Below are positions 32,130-39,538 of a stretch of DNA of 39,616 bases, one piece after another. Source of the DNA: Candidatus Latescibacterota bacterium (lineage in GTDB: Bacteria; Latescibacterota; UBA2968; SICM01); assembly GCA_009694805.1 (NCBI GenBank), contig SICM01000019.1, positions 1 to 39,616 of the forward strand, given 5' to 3'. Both the position numbers and the translations under genes were made by a program. The notes under the pieces are model-generated. The model made no database searches and was not told where the DNA came from. It was given only the letters and a program-made list of their open reading frames with translations. The number at the start of each line of letters is the position of its first letter. The first letter of the stretch is position 1.

Positions 32130-33807
32130 GTTGTGGCCTGTCGTGGCTCACGGCGACCCCACGGTGGGCGTCGCGCTCAACCATCCGGTCTACCGGCTGA
32201 TCGACCGGTTCGAGGCGAAGGGGTGGCTCCGGGGCTGGGGGAACGGGACCCGGCCGATGTCGCGCATGGAGGTGGCGCGGGCGCTCCGGCAGATCCTGGA
32301 CCGTGCGGCGAAGGGGGAGAGACCGACGGCCGCGGCGTCGGGACAGATCGACTCAACAAAGAGGGAGAGACTGACGTCCGCGGAGTCCGGGCAGATCGGC
32401 CGGCTGAAAGTGGAATTCGGGCCGGAGTTGCGCGCCATGGGGGTCGAGGTCCCGCCGGCATCCGGGTCTCTGTTCCGGCGTCTGGGAGCGGGGGGACACC
32501 TGGGCGCGTGGGAGGGGGCGGAGGGGTATGTCTCCATCGACGCCCTGCTCCGGCAGCAGTTCATCGCATCGGACGACGGGGCGCGCACCTCGCTGACGCA
32601 GGTGGGCGGGTTCGTCGAGGGCACGGCGGGACGGCTGGTCGGGTTCCGTGTCCGACACTGGGAGGCGCGGCAGCAGGGCAACCGGGCGATCCGGTCCCAT
32701 GCAGACATCATCGGGGGGCGGGTGGAATTTCTGGAGGTGAAAGGGAAGCTGGGGGACTTTCGGGAGGCCACGGGGCAGGTGGTGGTGGGGACGCCGTGGT
32801 TCGACGTGGCGATGGGGAAGGATTTCGAGTCGTGGGGGCCGTCCTTCACGGGGAGCCTGTTCCTGTCGGACAACGCCCCCTCGTTCCCCTTCGTCAAGCT
32901 GCGGGCGCGCTATGGACGCGTCAAGTTCGTCCACCTGATGGGGTTTCTCCGGTCGGGGTTGCTGGACACGGCCCGGACGCGGGAGGACAACGGGCATCTG
33001 CGGACGTTCGAGCGCCGGAAGTACCTGTCCGCGCACCGCGTCGAGGTGGGGATCACGTCCCGCATCACCATAGGGGCGCAGGAGATCCTGATCTACGGGG
33101 ACCGGGGGGTGGAGTTCGCGTACGCGATTCCCGCCTCGTTCCTGTTTGCGACCCAGACCTTCTTGGGTGACAAGGACAACACGGCGCTCGGTCTGGATGT
33201 GGACTTCCGTCTCGTCCGGAACCTCAAGGTCTACGGGGCGCTGTTTCTGGACGATCTGTCCAAGTTCCAGGGGCCGAACGCGTTCAGCAACAAATTCGCG
33301 GTCCAGGCAGGGTTTCTCTGGGTGGACCCCGGCGGGTTGCGGGATACCGAGGTCCGGGGGGAGTTCGTGCGCGTGGAGCCGTGGGTCTACACGCACCTGT
33401 TCAACATCAACCGCTACCAGCATGACGAGATGCTGCTGGGGCATCCCCTGGGGCCTAACTCCGACGGGATTTACGGGGAGGTCCTCCACCGGTTCACGGG
33501 GGCGCTGTCGTTCACGCTCTCCGCATCCCGGGAGCGGCACGGGTCCAATCCGGTGCTGATGGACGGGACGGTGATGAACGTGGGGGGGGACCCGGACCTG
33601 GGCCAGCGGCCGGGGGACGACGTGAGGACCAAGCAGTTTCTGGCGGGCATCCGGGAGGGCCGGACGCGGTTCGGCTGCAAGGCGACCTTCGAGCCTGTCC
33701 TCGACCTCTTTCTGGAGGCCGGGTACCGCCGTCTCATCTTCCAGGGCAGCGGCCTCAACCCGAAACGGCACGAGTGGACGGCGACGATGAGTTACAACTT
33801 CTATTAG
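32035..33807 (+). CDS. Wzi-like capsule-assembly outer-membrane beta-barrel protein
   Basis: 590 residues from ATG 32035, or about 583 from ATG 32056. The signal peptide runs AVLFCILHFAFCILHF and TLWPVVAHG, cleaved about residue 40. HPVYRLIDRFEAKGWLRG and TRPMSRMEVARAL resemble the N-terminal SLH-like segment of Wzi-family proteins. After about residue 140 the sequence alternates in amphipathic strands, and it ends in an aromatic C-terminus (TATMSYNFY), as outer-membrane barrels do. Wzi-like proteins anchor capsular polysaccharide at the cell surface. The h-region repeats FCILHFA because it is encoded by a 7-base repeat. The preceding SUMF1 frame stops just before, so the two genes are close or overlapping. 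Confidence 0.82.
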   Translation: MQSVKCKMKDEKGRVAVLFCILHFAFCILHFTLWPVVAHGDPTVGVALNHPVYRLIDRFEAKGWLRGWGNGTRPMSRMEVARALRQILDRAAKGERPTAAASGQIDSTKRERLTSAESGQIGRLKVEFGPELRAMGVEVPPASGSLFRRLGAGGHLGAWEGAEGYVSIDALLRQQFIASDDGARTSLTQVGGFVEGTAGRLVGFRVRHWEARQQGNRAIRSHADIIGGRVEFLEVKGKLGDFREATGQVVVGTPWFDVAMGKDFESWGPSFTGSLFLSDNAPSFPFVKLRARYGRVKFVHLMGFLRSGLLDTARTREDNGHLRTFERRKYLSAHRVEVGITSRITIGAQEILIYGDRGVEFAYAIPASFLFATQTFLGDKDNTALGLDVDFRLVRNLKVYGALFLDDLSKFQGPNAFSNKFAVQAGFLWVDPGGLRDTEVRGEFVRVEPWVYTHLFNINRYQHDEMLLGHPLGPNSDGIYGEVLHRFTGALSFTLSASRERHGSNPVLMDGTVMNVGGDPDLGQRPGDDVRTKQFLAGIREGRTRFGCKATFEPVLDLFLEAGYRRLIFQGSGLNPKRHEWTATMSYNFY

Positions 33808-33809
33808 TG

Positions 33810-33892
33810 AGACGGCAGACGGCAGACGTAAAAACAAAAAGATTATGTCTTTCACGTTTGCCATTTGCCATTTGCCGTTTGCCTACAGCCAA
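33810..33892. repeat. Inverted heptad array, unit GGCAGAC / GTTTGCC
   Basis: ACGGCAG, ACGGCAG and ACG are followed after an A-rich spacer by CGTTTGC, CATTTGC, CATTTGC and CGTTTGC. It lies between the convergent Wzi-like and PilZ genes and could end both transcripts. Confidence 0.75.
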
Positions 33893-33916
33893 CGACTGAC
33901 AGCGGAACGCTCACAG

Positions 33917-34291
33917 CTACAAGAGGAGTTTCTGGCTCTCGTTCGGGGTGGAGGTGATGACGAAGTCCTCGATGGCCTGGAGGAGTTTGGCGCTGATTTC
34001 GGTGAAGGCGACGGAGAGGAGATAGCGATTTCCGTGGGGCAGGGTCGCCACGACGCGGCCGTGCGCCAGGTCGGCCTGGGGGCCACCGAGGAGGTTGAAC
34101 TGGAGGAAGATGGCGGTGTTGGCGGGGAGAAGGACGTCGGTGGAGATCTGGACGCCGCCGGCCCCGAGGTTGTGGATCATGCCCTCCCGCATGCCCGCGG
34201 AAGCGCTGCCGAGGGACCAGAGGGAAAGGGCCCGGAACATCACCGGGATTCGGGTCGAGACGCGGAGGTATTGGCGGCGTTCTTCTTCCAT
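33917..34291 (-). CDS. PilZ-domain protein (c-di-GMP-binding type)
   Basis: About 124 residues from ATG 34291. ERRQYLRVSTRIPVMF carries the PilZ RxxxR motif, and MIHNLGAGGVQIST corresponds to the (D/N)xSxxG motif, with Gly in place of Ser. The remainder is the usual beta-barrel and short helix, one domain only. It would bind cyclic di-GMP and relay the signal to partners. The Ser-to-Gly change may weaken binding. The only GGDEF protein here is degenerate, so the nucleotide must come from elsewhere. No strong ribosome site is visible. Confidence 0.8.
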   Translation of the reverse strand: MEEERRQYLRVSTRIPVMFRALSLWSLGSASAGMREGMIHNLGAGGVQISTDVLLPANTAIFLQFNLLGGPQADLAHGRVVATLPHGNRYLLSVAFTEISAKLLQAIEDFVITSTPNESQKLLL

Positions 34292-34383
34292 AAGGGGCAA
34301 ACAATCGAGGTGTGAGGGGAATGGAGGCGGAGCGTCTTTCAGAGCGCGAATAATGTAATCGGGACGCGGAGGGTTGTCAAGAA

Positions 34384-34478
34384 AAAAGTGCTGAGCGCTG
34401 AGTGCTGAGTGCTGAGTAAAAACTTAAAGAACGGAGTTTTTGACTTTACTCAGGACCCAGGACTCATTGCTCAGGACT
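34384..34478. repeat. Inverted heptad array, unit GAGTGCT
   Basis: GAGCGCT, GAGTGCT, GAGTGCT and GAGT are followed after an A/T-rich spacer by ACTCAGG, ACCCAGG, ACTCATT, GCTCAGG and ACT. It precedes the dehydrogenase gene, and its right arm ends about 20 bases before the ribosome site. Confidence 0.75.
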
Positions 34479-34498
34479 ATTTGGTAAGAGGAGGAGAG

Positions 34499-35581
34499 AT
34501 GGGTTCCTATCACATTGCGCTGTTGCCCGGAGACGGAGCCGGCGTCGAGGTCGTGGACGAGGGGATCAAGGCGCTGAACGCCGCGGCCCGGAGGGCCGGA
34601 AATCTGAAATTCCACTACGTCCGTTTCGGCTGGGGGTCGGAACACTACCGGAAGCATGGCCGGATGATGCCCGAGGATGCCATAGAACAGTTGTCGAAAT
34701 TCGACGTCATCTACCTGGGGGCCGTGGGCTGGCCCGACATTCAGGATCACGTCACCCTGAACGGGCTTCTGCTGCCCATCCGCCGGGCCTTCGACCAGTA
34801 CGTCAACGAGCGACCGGCAGTACTTTTCGAGGGGGTCGCGTCGCCCCTGGCGGGCAAGAAGGCCGGGGAGATCGACCTGGTCGTGATGCGGGAGAACACG
34901 GAGGGGGAGTATTCCAACGTGGGGGGGCGGGTGTATCAGGGGAGCGACCATGAGGTGGCGATCCAGACCTCGGTCTTCACCCGGCGGGGGACGGAGCGGA
35001 TCATCCGCTATGCCTTCGAGGCGGCCCGCCAGCGCAACAAGAAGAAGAAGGTGACGTCCATCACGAAATCCAACGCCCAGGGCTACGGGATGGTGTTCTG
35101 GGACGAGGTGTTCCGCGACGTGGCGGAGGCGTATCCGGACATCGAGACGGAGTCGAAGCTGATCGACGCGGCGTGCATGGACTTCATTCGAAAGCCGGAG
35201 AGCTTCGATGTGGTGGTGGCCTCCAACCTGTTCGGGGATATCCTGACGGACATCAGCGCGATCCTCATCGGGAGCATGGGGCTGGCGGCCAGCGCCAACA
35301 TCGACCCGTCCCGGCGGCATCCTTCGATGTTCGAGCCGGTCCACGGGTCGGCCCCGGACATCGCGGGGAAGGGAATCGTCAACCCGCTGGCGGCCATCCT
35401 CTCCGCCGGGATGATGCTCGATTTTATGGGCGAGAAGCGGGCGGCCGGGCTGATCGACCGGGCGATCCGGCAGAACCTGAGGGAGGAGAAGGTCCGCACC
35501 CCGGACATCGGGGGCCGCTCGAAGACGGCGGAGGTGGGGGACGACATCTGCCGCTTGATCGAAGAAGTGGACTTATCATAA
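34499..35581 (+). CDS. Tartrate / D-malate dehydrogenase-type beta-decarboxylating dehydrogenase
   Basis: 360 residues from ATG 34499, with GAGGAG just upstream. LLPGDGAGVEVVDEG is the N-terminus of the isocitrate/isopropylmalate dehydrogenase superfamily. RENTEGEYSNVGGRVYQG and the absence of the isocitrate-binding Ser pattern place it in the tartrate dehydrogenase/D-malate dehydrogenase (TtuC/DmlA) group. ASNLFGDILTDISAILIGSMGLAASANID binds the metal, and EPVHGSAPDIAGKGIVNPLA binds NAD. It oxidises and decarboxylates a 2-hydroxy acid such as tartrate or D-malate. It heads the plus-strand cluster, 34 bases before the uronate-dehydrogenase-like gene. Confidence 0.9.
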   Translation: MGSYHIALLPGDGAGVEVVDEGIKALNAAARRAGNLKFHYVRFGWGSEHYRKHGRMMPEDAIEQLSKFDVIYLGAVGWPDIQDHVTLNGLLLPIRRAFDQYVNERPAVLFEGVASPLAGKKAGEIDLVVMRENTEGEYSNVGGRVYQGSDHEVAIQTSVFTRRGTERIIRYAFEAARQRNKKKKVTSITKSNAQGYGMVFWDEVFRDVAEAYPDIETESKLIDAACMDFIRKPESFDVVVASNLFGDILTDISAILIGSMGLAASANIDPSRRHPSMFEPVHGSAPDIAGKGIVNPLAAILSAGMMLDFMGEKRAAGLIDRAIRQNLREEKVRTPDIGGRSKTAEVGDDICRLIEEVDLS

Positions 35582-35615
35582 AAGAACTTTACCGCAGAGA
35601 AAAGCGAGAGGATAG

Positions 35616-36383
35616 ATGGGAAAACGAAAAAAAATCTTCATCACCGGGGCGGCGGGCGCGATCGGGGAGGCCCTTCGGAAACACCTGCGGGACCGCTACG
35701 ACTTCCGGCTGCTGTTTCACTCCAACGTCCCCGAAGTGGAGAAGGGGGACGAGGTGGTGACCTCCGACGTGGCCAACTTCGAGGCGATGCTGGAGGCCAC
35801 GGCCGGGGTGGACGCGATCGTACACCTGGCCCTGGCCAAATGGCGCGGGTCGACGCAGGCCACGCGCGCGCAGTCGACGCTCCAGGTGGACATCCCCGGC
35901 GTGTACAACATCTACGAGGCCGCGCGCCTCAACCGGGTTCCGGTCGTGGTGTTCGCGAGCACGAACCATGTCACGGGGCACTACGAGAAGGAGGGACTTC
36001 AATCGCAACCGGACCTGCCGGTCCGCCCGGACAGCATCTACGGCGCCGGCAAGGCGTTCGGGGAGGCGCTGGGGCGGCTCTACGCCGAGCGCCACGGCAT
36101 CCGGGTGCTCTGTCTCCGGATCGCGAACTTCAACGGGGAGGACGACCCGGGGCGTCTCTACGAGCCGGGCCTGTCCCGGTGGCTGAGTCCGCGCGACATG
36201 GCGCAGTTGACGTGGCGGTGCATCGAGACGGAGCAGGCGCCGTTCGGGATCTTCTACGGGGTGTCCAGAGGCGGGGAGAAGAAGTTCGATCTCTCCAACG
36301 CGAAGGCCCTGCTCGGGTACGAGCCGGAGGACGACGGGTCGCTGGAGGTCTACCGGAATAAGTATAAAAAGGCCGGGGGATGA
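35616..36383 (+). CDS. NAD-dependent SDR, uronate-dehydrogenase-like
   Basis: 255 residues. TGAAGAIGE is the Rossmann glycine motif. FASTNHVTGHY holds the Ser-region, and SIYGAGKAFGE carries the YxxxK active pair. The SxNHVxGxY block and the C-terminal FYGVSRGGEKKFDLSNAKALLGYEPEDD are characteristic of uronate dehydrogenases, which oxidise galacturonate or glucuronate to aldaro-lactone. The stop overlaps the next ATG (ATGA), so translation is coupled to the MFS gene. Context (sugar-acid dehydrogenase before, transporter after) supports sugar-acid catabolism, but other epimerase-like SDRs cannot be excluded. Confidence 0.75.
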   Translation: MGKRKKIFITGAAGAIGEALRKHLRDRYDFRLLFHSNVPEVEKGDEVVTSDVANFEAMLEATAGVDAIVHLALAKWRGSTQATRAQSTLQVDIPGVYNIYEAARLNRVPVVVFASTNHVTGHYEKEGLQSQPDLPVRPDSIYGAGKAFGEALGRLYAERHGIRVLCLRIANFNGEDDPGRLYEPGLSRWLSPRDMAQLTWRCIETEQAPFGIFYGVSRGGEKKFDLSNAKALLGYEPEDDGSLEVYRNKYKKAGG

Positions 36384-37684
36384 AAGGAGGAACCGAGCGC
36401 GACCGGACGGTCTTCGGCTGGTGCCTGTACGACTGGGCGAACTCCGCCTTCGCCACCACAACCGTGGGGGCCATGCTCCCGGTCTACTTCGCGGACGCCG
36501 TGGTCCCCAAGGCCGGCGTGCGGGTGCCTGTTCTGGATGTGACCACGAACGCCACGACGTTGTGGGGGGTGACGGTGGGGGGGTCTGCGCTGATCGTCGC
36601 CTTGGTCGCCCCGACGCTGGGGGCCATCGCCGATTTCTCGGCTCGAAAAAAGCTATTTCTGACCTTTTTCTGCTGCATCGGGGGCCTCAGCGCGACCTCC
36701 ATGTACGTCCTCCGGCCCGGGGATGTGGGGCTGGCCATGCTTCTGATGGCCGTCGGAAACATCGGCTTTGTGGGGGGCAACGTCTTTTATGACGCCTTCC
36801 TCCCTCACCTGGCGGAGCCGGACCGCCTGGATGCCGTGTCCGGGCGGGGGTATGCCTGTGGCTACGCCGGGGGCGGGCTGCTGTTCCTGATCAACCTGCT
36901 CGTCGTCCAGTACCACGAGGCGCTGGGGCTGGGGACGGCGGTCCGCCTGAGCCTGTGCTCCGCGGGACTCTGGTGGCTGGGGTTCGGGCTGGTCGCGCTC
37001 CATTTTATGTACGAGGCCCCGGCGGTGGAACTCCTGCCACGGGGGGTTTCGACGGTCGCCTTTGGGATCCAGCGGACCTGGCAGACCTTCCGGAAGGCGC
37101 TCCGGCACCGGCACCTGTGGATGTTTCTGGCGGCGTTCATGATCTACAACGACGCCATCCAGACGGTGTTGAGCATGGCGGCGATCTACGGCAAGGCGGA
37201 GCTGGGGTTCGAGATGGGGACGCTGCTGGGGTGTTTCCTGATGATCCAGATCGTGGCGGCTCCCGGCGCGCTGCTGTTCGGGTGGATTGCGGGCCGGGTC
37301 GGGACCAAGCGGACCATCATGGGGTCTCTCCTGGTCTGGATGGGCGTCGCGTTCTACGCCTACCGGATGACGCAGCCGTCAGAGTTCTGGATTCTGGGCG
37401 GTATCGTAGGGCTGGTCCTGGGCGGGAGCCAGGCGCTCAGCCGGTCGCTCTACGGGGCGTTCATCCCGAAGGAGGCCTCGGCGGAGTTTTACGGGTTCTT
37501 CTCCGTGTTCAACAAATTCTCCGCGGTGTGGGGGCCGCTGGTGTTCGGGATCGTGCGGCACTACAGCGGCACGTCCCGGCTCTCCATTCTGTTGACCGGG
37601 GTCTTTTTTCTGATCGGACTGGTCCTGCTCGGCCTGGTGGACGAGGAGAAGGCGGCGGAGGCGAGAGGGGTGTTGCAAGAATAA
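36380..37684 (+). CDS. MFS transporter, UMF1/Atg22-like family
   Basis: 434 residues and about 12 membrane helices. FGWCLYDWANSAFATT at 11-26 is the signature start of the UMF1 (Atg22-like) MFS family. GAIADFSARKKLFL is the loop 2-3 motif, and the conserved GNVFYDAFLPHLAEP follows. LGGSQALSRSLYGAFIPK near 350-367 is a further family block. It probably exports a small organic molecule. The ATG overlaps the SDR stop, so it belongs to the sugar-acid cluster. Confidence 0.9.
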   Translation: MKGGTERDRTVFGWCLYDWANSAFATTTVGAMLPVYFADAVVPKAGVRVPVLDVTTNATTLWGVTVGGSALIVALVAPTLGAIADFSARKKLFLTFFCCIGGLSATSMYVLRPGDVGLAMLLMAVGNIGFVGGNVFYDAFLPHLAEPDRLDAVSGRGYACGYAGGGLLFLINLLVVQYHEALGLGTAVRLSLCSAGLWWLGFGLVALHFMYEAPAVELLPRGVSTVAFGIQRTWQTFRKALRHRHLWMFLAAFMIYNDAIQTVLSMAAIYGKAELGFEMGTLLGCFLMIQIVAAPGALLFGWIAGRVGTKRTIMGSLLVWMGVAFYAYRMTQPSEFWILGGIVGLVLGGSQALSRSLYGAFIPKEASAEFYGFFSVFNKFSAVWGPLVFGIVRHYSGTSRLSILLTGVFFLIGLVLLGLVDEEKAAEARGVLQE

Positions 37685-37737
37685 ACAGAGTCCAGAGTCG
37701 TAGGTTTTGACCCTGGACCCGTGACCCGCGACTTTTT
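37683..37737. repeat. Short inverted heptad array (CAGAGTC / GACCCGT type)
   Basis: AACAGAG, TCCAGAG and TC are followed by GACCCTG, GACCCGT, GACCCGC and GACT. It sits between the MFS stop and the AAGGAGG of the amidohydrolase-like gene. Weaker than the other arrays. Confidence 0.5.
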
Positions 37738-37754
37738 CTTTAAGGAGGCCTGTC

Positions 37755-38507
37755 ATGCGCGGAGATTTTGAGGCGTATCTGTCGGCGAACTATGAGGGAC
37801 GGCAGTTCACCCTGGAGGAGCTGCTGGCCTGGGAGGACGAGGCCGGCGTGGATGTGGCCGTGGTCATGCCGAACACCGAGGTGACGCCGAAGAACCGGGA
37901 GCTCGGCGAGACGCTCAAGGGGAATAAGCGGACGCTCGGCTGCGCGCTGATCAATCCCTGCACGGGGGATGCGGCGGTGAAGGAGATCCAGGCCGCAATC
38001 CGGGACTGGGGGCTCCGGGGGATGAAGCTGATGCCGGTCATCCATAAGTATGTGATCGACGATCCGATGGTGGACGGCGTGATGAAGGCCGCGCGAGATC
38101 TGGGGATCATCGTGTCCATCCACTCCGGGCCGGACAACTGCCACCCGACCCGCATCGGCAACCTGGCGAAGCGGTTCCCGGAGATCCCGGTGATCATGGA
38201 CCACATGGGGCTCCCGGACAACCTGTCGGAGGGGGTGGAGGCCGCGCAGCAGAACAAGAACATTGTCCTGGGGACGACGATCCTCCGGTTCCACAAACGC
38301 TGGGGGAACGACCCGAACGCGGTGGTTCCGACCGAGGTCAAGACCGCGATCGACACGCTCGGGCCGGAGCGGATCGTGTTCGGGTCGAACATGCCCGAAT
38401 ACCGCCCGATCCAGGTGATGGACGCCCTCCGGCGACTGAACCTGGGCAAGGACGCCGAGGCGTTGATCTTCGGGGGGAATTTGAAAAGGATATATGGGTT
38501 GAAGTAG
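37755..38507 (+). CDS. Amidohydrolase-like protein lacking key metal residues
   Basis: 250 residues, short for the amidohydrolase_2 family. VSIHSGPDNCHP, VIMDHMGLP and RIVFGSNMPEYRPIQVMDALRRL are the three C-terminal strands of that barrel. The N-terminal DxHxH strand is missing: the protein starts MRGDFEAYLSANYEG, and AAGGAGG before this ATG shows the start is real. The usual catalytic Asp (FGSD) is Asn. It is therefore unlikely to be a normal hydrolase and may be a binding or regulatory relative, or a divergent lactonase. It follows the MFS gene after a 70-base gap with a heptad array, and the VOC gene follows. Confidence 0.7.
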   Translation: MRGDFEAYLSANYEGRQFTLEELLAWEDEAGVDVAVVMPNTEVTPKNRELGETLKGNKRTLGCALINPCTGDAAVKEIQAAIRDWGLRGMKLMPVIHKYVIDDPMVDGVMKAARDLGIIVSIHSGPDNCHPTRIGNLAKRFPEIPVIMDHMGLPDNLSEGVEAAQQNKNIVLGTTILRFHKRWGNDPNAVVPTEVKTAIDTLGPERIVFGSNMPEYRPIQVMDALRRLNLGKDAEALIFGGNLKRIYGLK

Positions 38508-38511
38508 AGAA

Positions 38512-38592
38512 AAGAACGAAACGGGGAAGCGGAGAAACGGAGAAGCGGAGAGAGAATCTTCCCCGTTTCCCCCTTCTCCGTTTCCCCTGGTT
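38512..38592. repeat. Inverted heptad array, unit AAGCGGAG
   Basis: ACGGGGA, AGCGGAG, AAACGGA, GAAGCGG and AGAG are followed by CCCCGTT, TCCCCCT, TCTCCGT and TTCCCC in inverse orientation. It lies between the amidohydrolase-like and VOC genes. Confidence 0.7.
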
Positions 38593-38646
38593 CTCAGCGG
38601 AGCCTTCATTACATGACCACTGACGCTGTTGACAGGAGGAGCGGAT

Positions 38647-39057
38647 ATGGGTAGTGTCCTTCGTCACATCGCGATCCGGGCCGCGGACATCGAGCGGTCG
38701 CGGTTGTTCTACGAGTCCATTCTGGGCCTCTCGTTCGTGGGGTTCCGGCCGTCCGGGTCCGGATCGATGGACCTGTCGGACGGGACGTTGAATATGACGC
38801 TGCTGCCCTACGACGGGCCGGCGCGGGCGTCGCTGCCGGAGCCCACGGAGTTCATCCACCTCGGGTTCATCGTGGAGGATCTGGACGCGGCGTTCGACAA
38901 ATGCGTGGCGAATGGGTTTGAGGTTCTGCGGGACAATGTGAAGGAGCGGAATGAGCCGGACGCCCGGCCCACGGTCTCCTTCAAGGTGTCTGACCCGGAC
39001 GGGAATGTGATCGACGTGACCCGGCGGAAGGACGAGTGGCGCGGGGTGAAGGTGTAG
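38647..39057 (+). CDS. VOC-family (glyoxalase / dioxygenase-fold) protein
   Basis: 136 residues with AGGAGG before the ATG at 38647. VLRHIAIRAADIERSRLFYESILGL is the first VOC module with a His metal ligand. EFIHLGFIVEDLDAAFDK starts the second module, again with His, and VSFKVSDPDGNVIDVTR carries the C-terminal DPDGN motif (the Glu ligand position is Asp). Such metal-binding proteins isomerise, cleave or bind small metabolites; the substrate is not known. It ends the sugar-acid cluster. Confidence 0.88.
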   Translation: MGSVLRHIAIRAADIERSRLFYESILGLSFVGFRPSGSGSMDLSDGTLNMTLLPYDGPARASLPEPTEFIHLGFIVEDLDAAFDKCVANGFEVLRDNVKERNEPDARPTVSFKVSDPDGNVIDVTRRKDEWRGVKV

Positions 39058-39337
39058 AGAAGACCGAATATCAGTAGATCACGAAATGAGCGACTGTGGC
39101 CCAGGATCGGTCGGTTTACCCGGTTTTTGTAGGGGCGAGGCGTTGCCTCGCCCGGCGGTCCGTTTGTTATGATGCTGATGGGCGCCCCACCGGGTCGCCC
39201 CTACGAAAAAACGATATATCGCCTGATGCCTGGGCAGTTTGCGCCCATTTCGCGATTTCGTGATGTGATCTGAATATTGATATGCGCTGCTTTCCTAATC
39301 GGGCGAATGCGGGTGAACTCAATAAGGAGGCGGATTG
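39058..39337. repeat. 280-bp intergenic region with a REP-like inverted pair (39129-39206)
   Basis: GTAGGGGCGAGGCG/TTGCCTCGCCC starts at 39130, and a second inverted arm ends in GGGTCGCCCCTAC at 39204. It is the same GTAGGGGC palindrome family as 9750-9781, with about 30 bases between the two units. The rest is AT-richer and non-coding; TCACGAAAT/ATTTCGTGA near 39080 and 39258 form a further distant inverted repeat. Confidence 0.6.
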
Positions 39338-39538
39338 ATGAGTGTGCTAACGGCTGTGGAAACTGTGCTGGCCGAGGTTGGCGCACCGCTCCATTATTGC
39401 GAGATCACGCGGCGTATCGTTGAGCGCGGACTATGGACGCCTGAAGGTAAAACACCCGAAGCCACTGTAAGAAGCTGTTTTAAAACTCGGATGACAGCAG
39501 GATTTCCCGTAAGACCGGCGACTGACAGATCACGTTAA
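39338..39538 (+). pseudogene. HARE-HTH domain protein, interrupted after about 44 residues
   Basis: An AAGGAGG site precedes ATG 39338. MSVLTAVETVLAEVGAPLHYCEITRRIVERGLWTPEGKTPEATV matches the N-terminal two-thirds of a HARE-HTH winged-helix domain, often the DNA-contact part of restriction-like or Mrr-type proteins. After ATV at about 39469 the expected third helix and wing are replaced by SCFKTRMTAGFPV and a stop at 39538. The sequence change coincides with the start of unrelated DNA, so the gene was probably cut by an insertion. A short real protein is possible but incomplete. Confidence 0.6.

Noticed and set aside
33845..34315. Plus-strand frame starting MSFTFAICHLPFA over the PilZ gene
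   Set aside because: Its hydrophobic start comes from the heptad array and the remainder is antisense to a clear PilZ domain.
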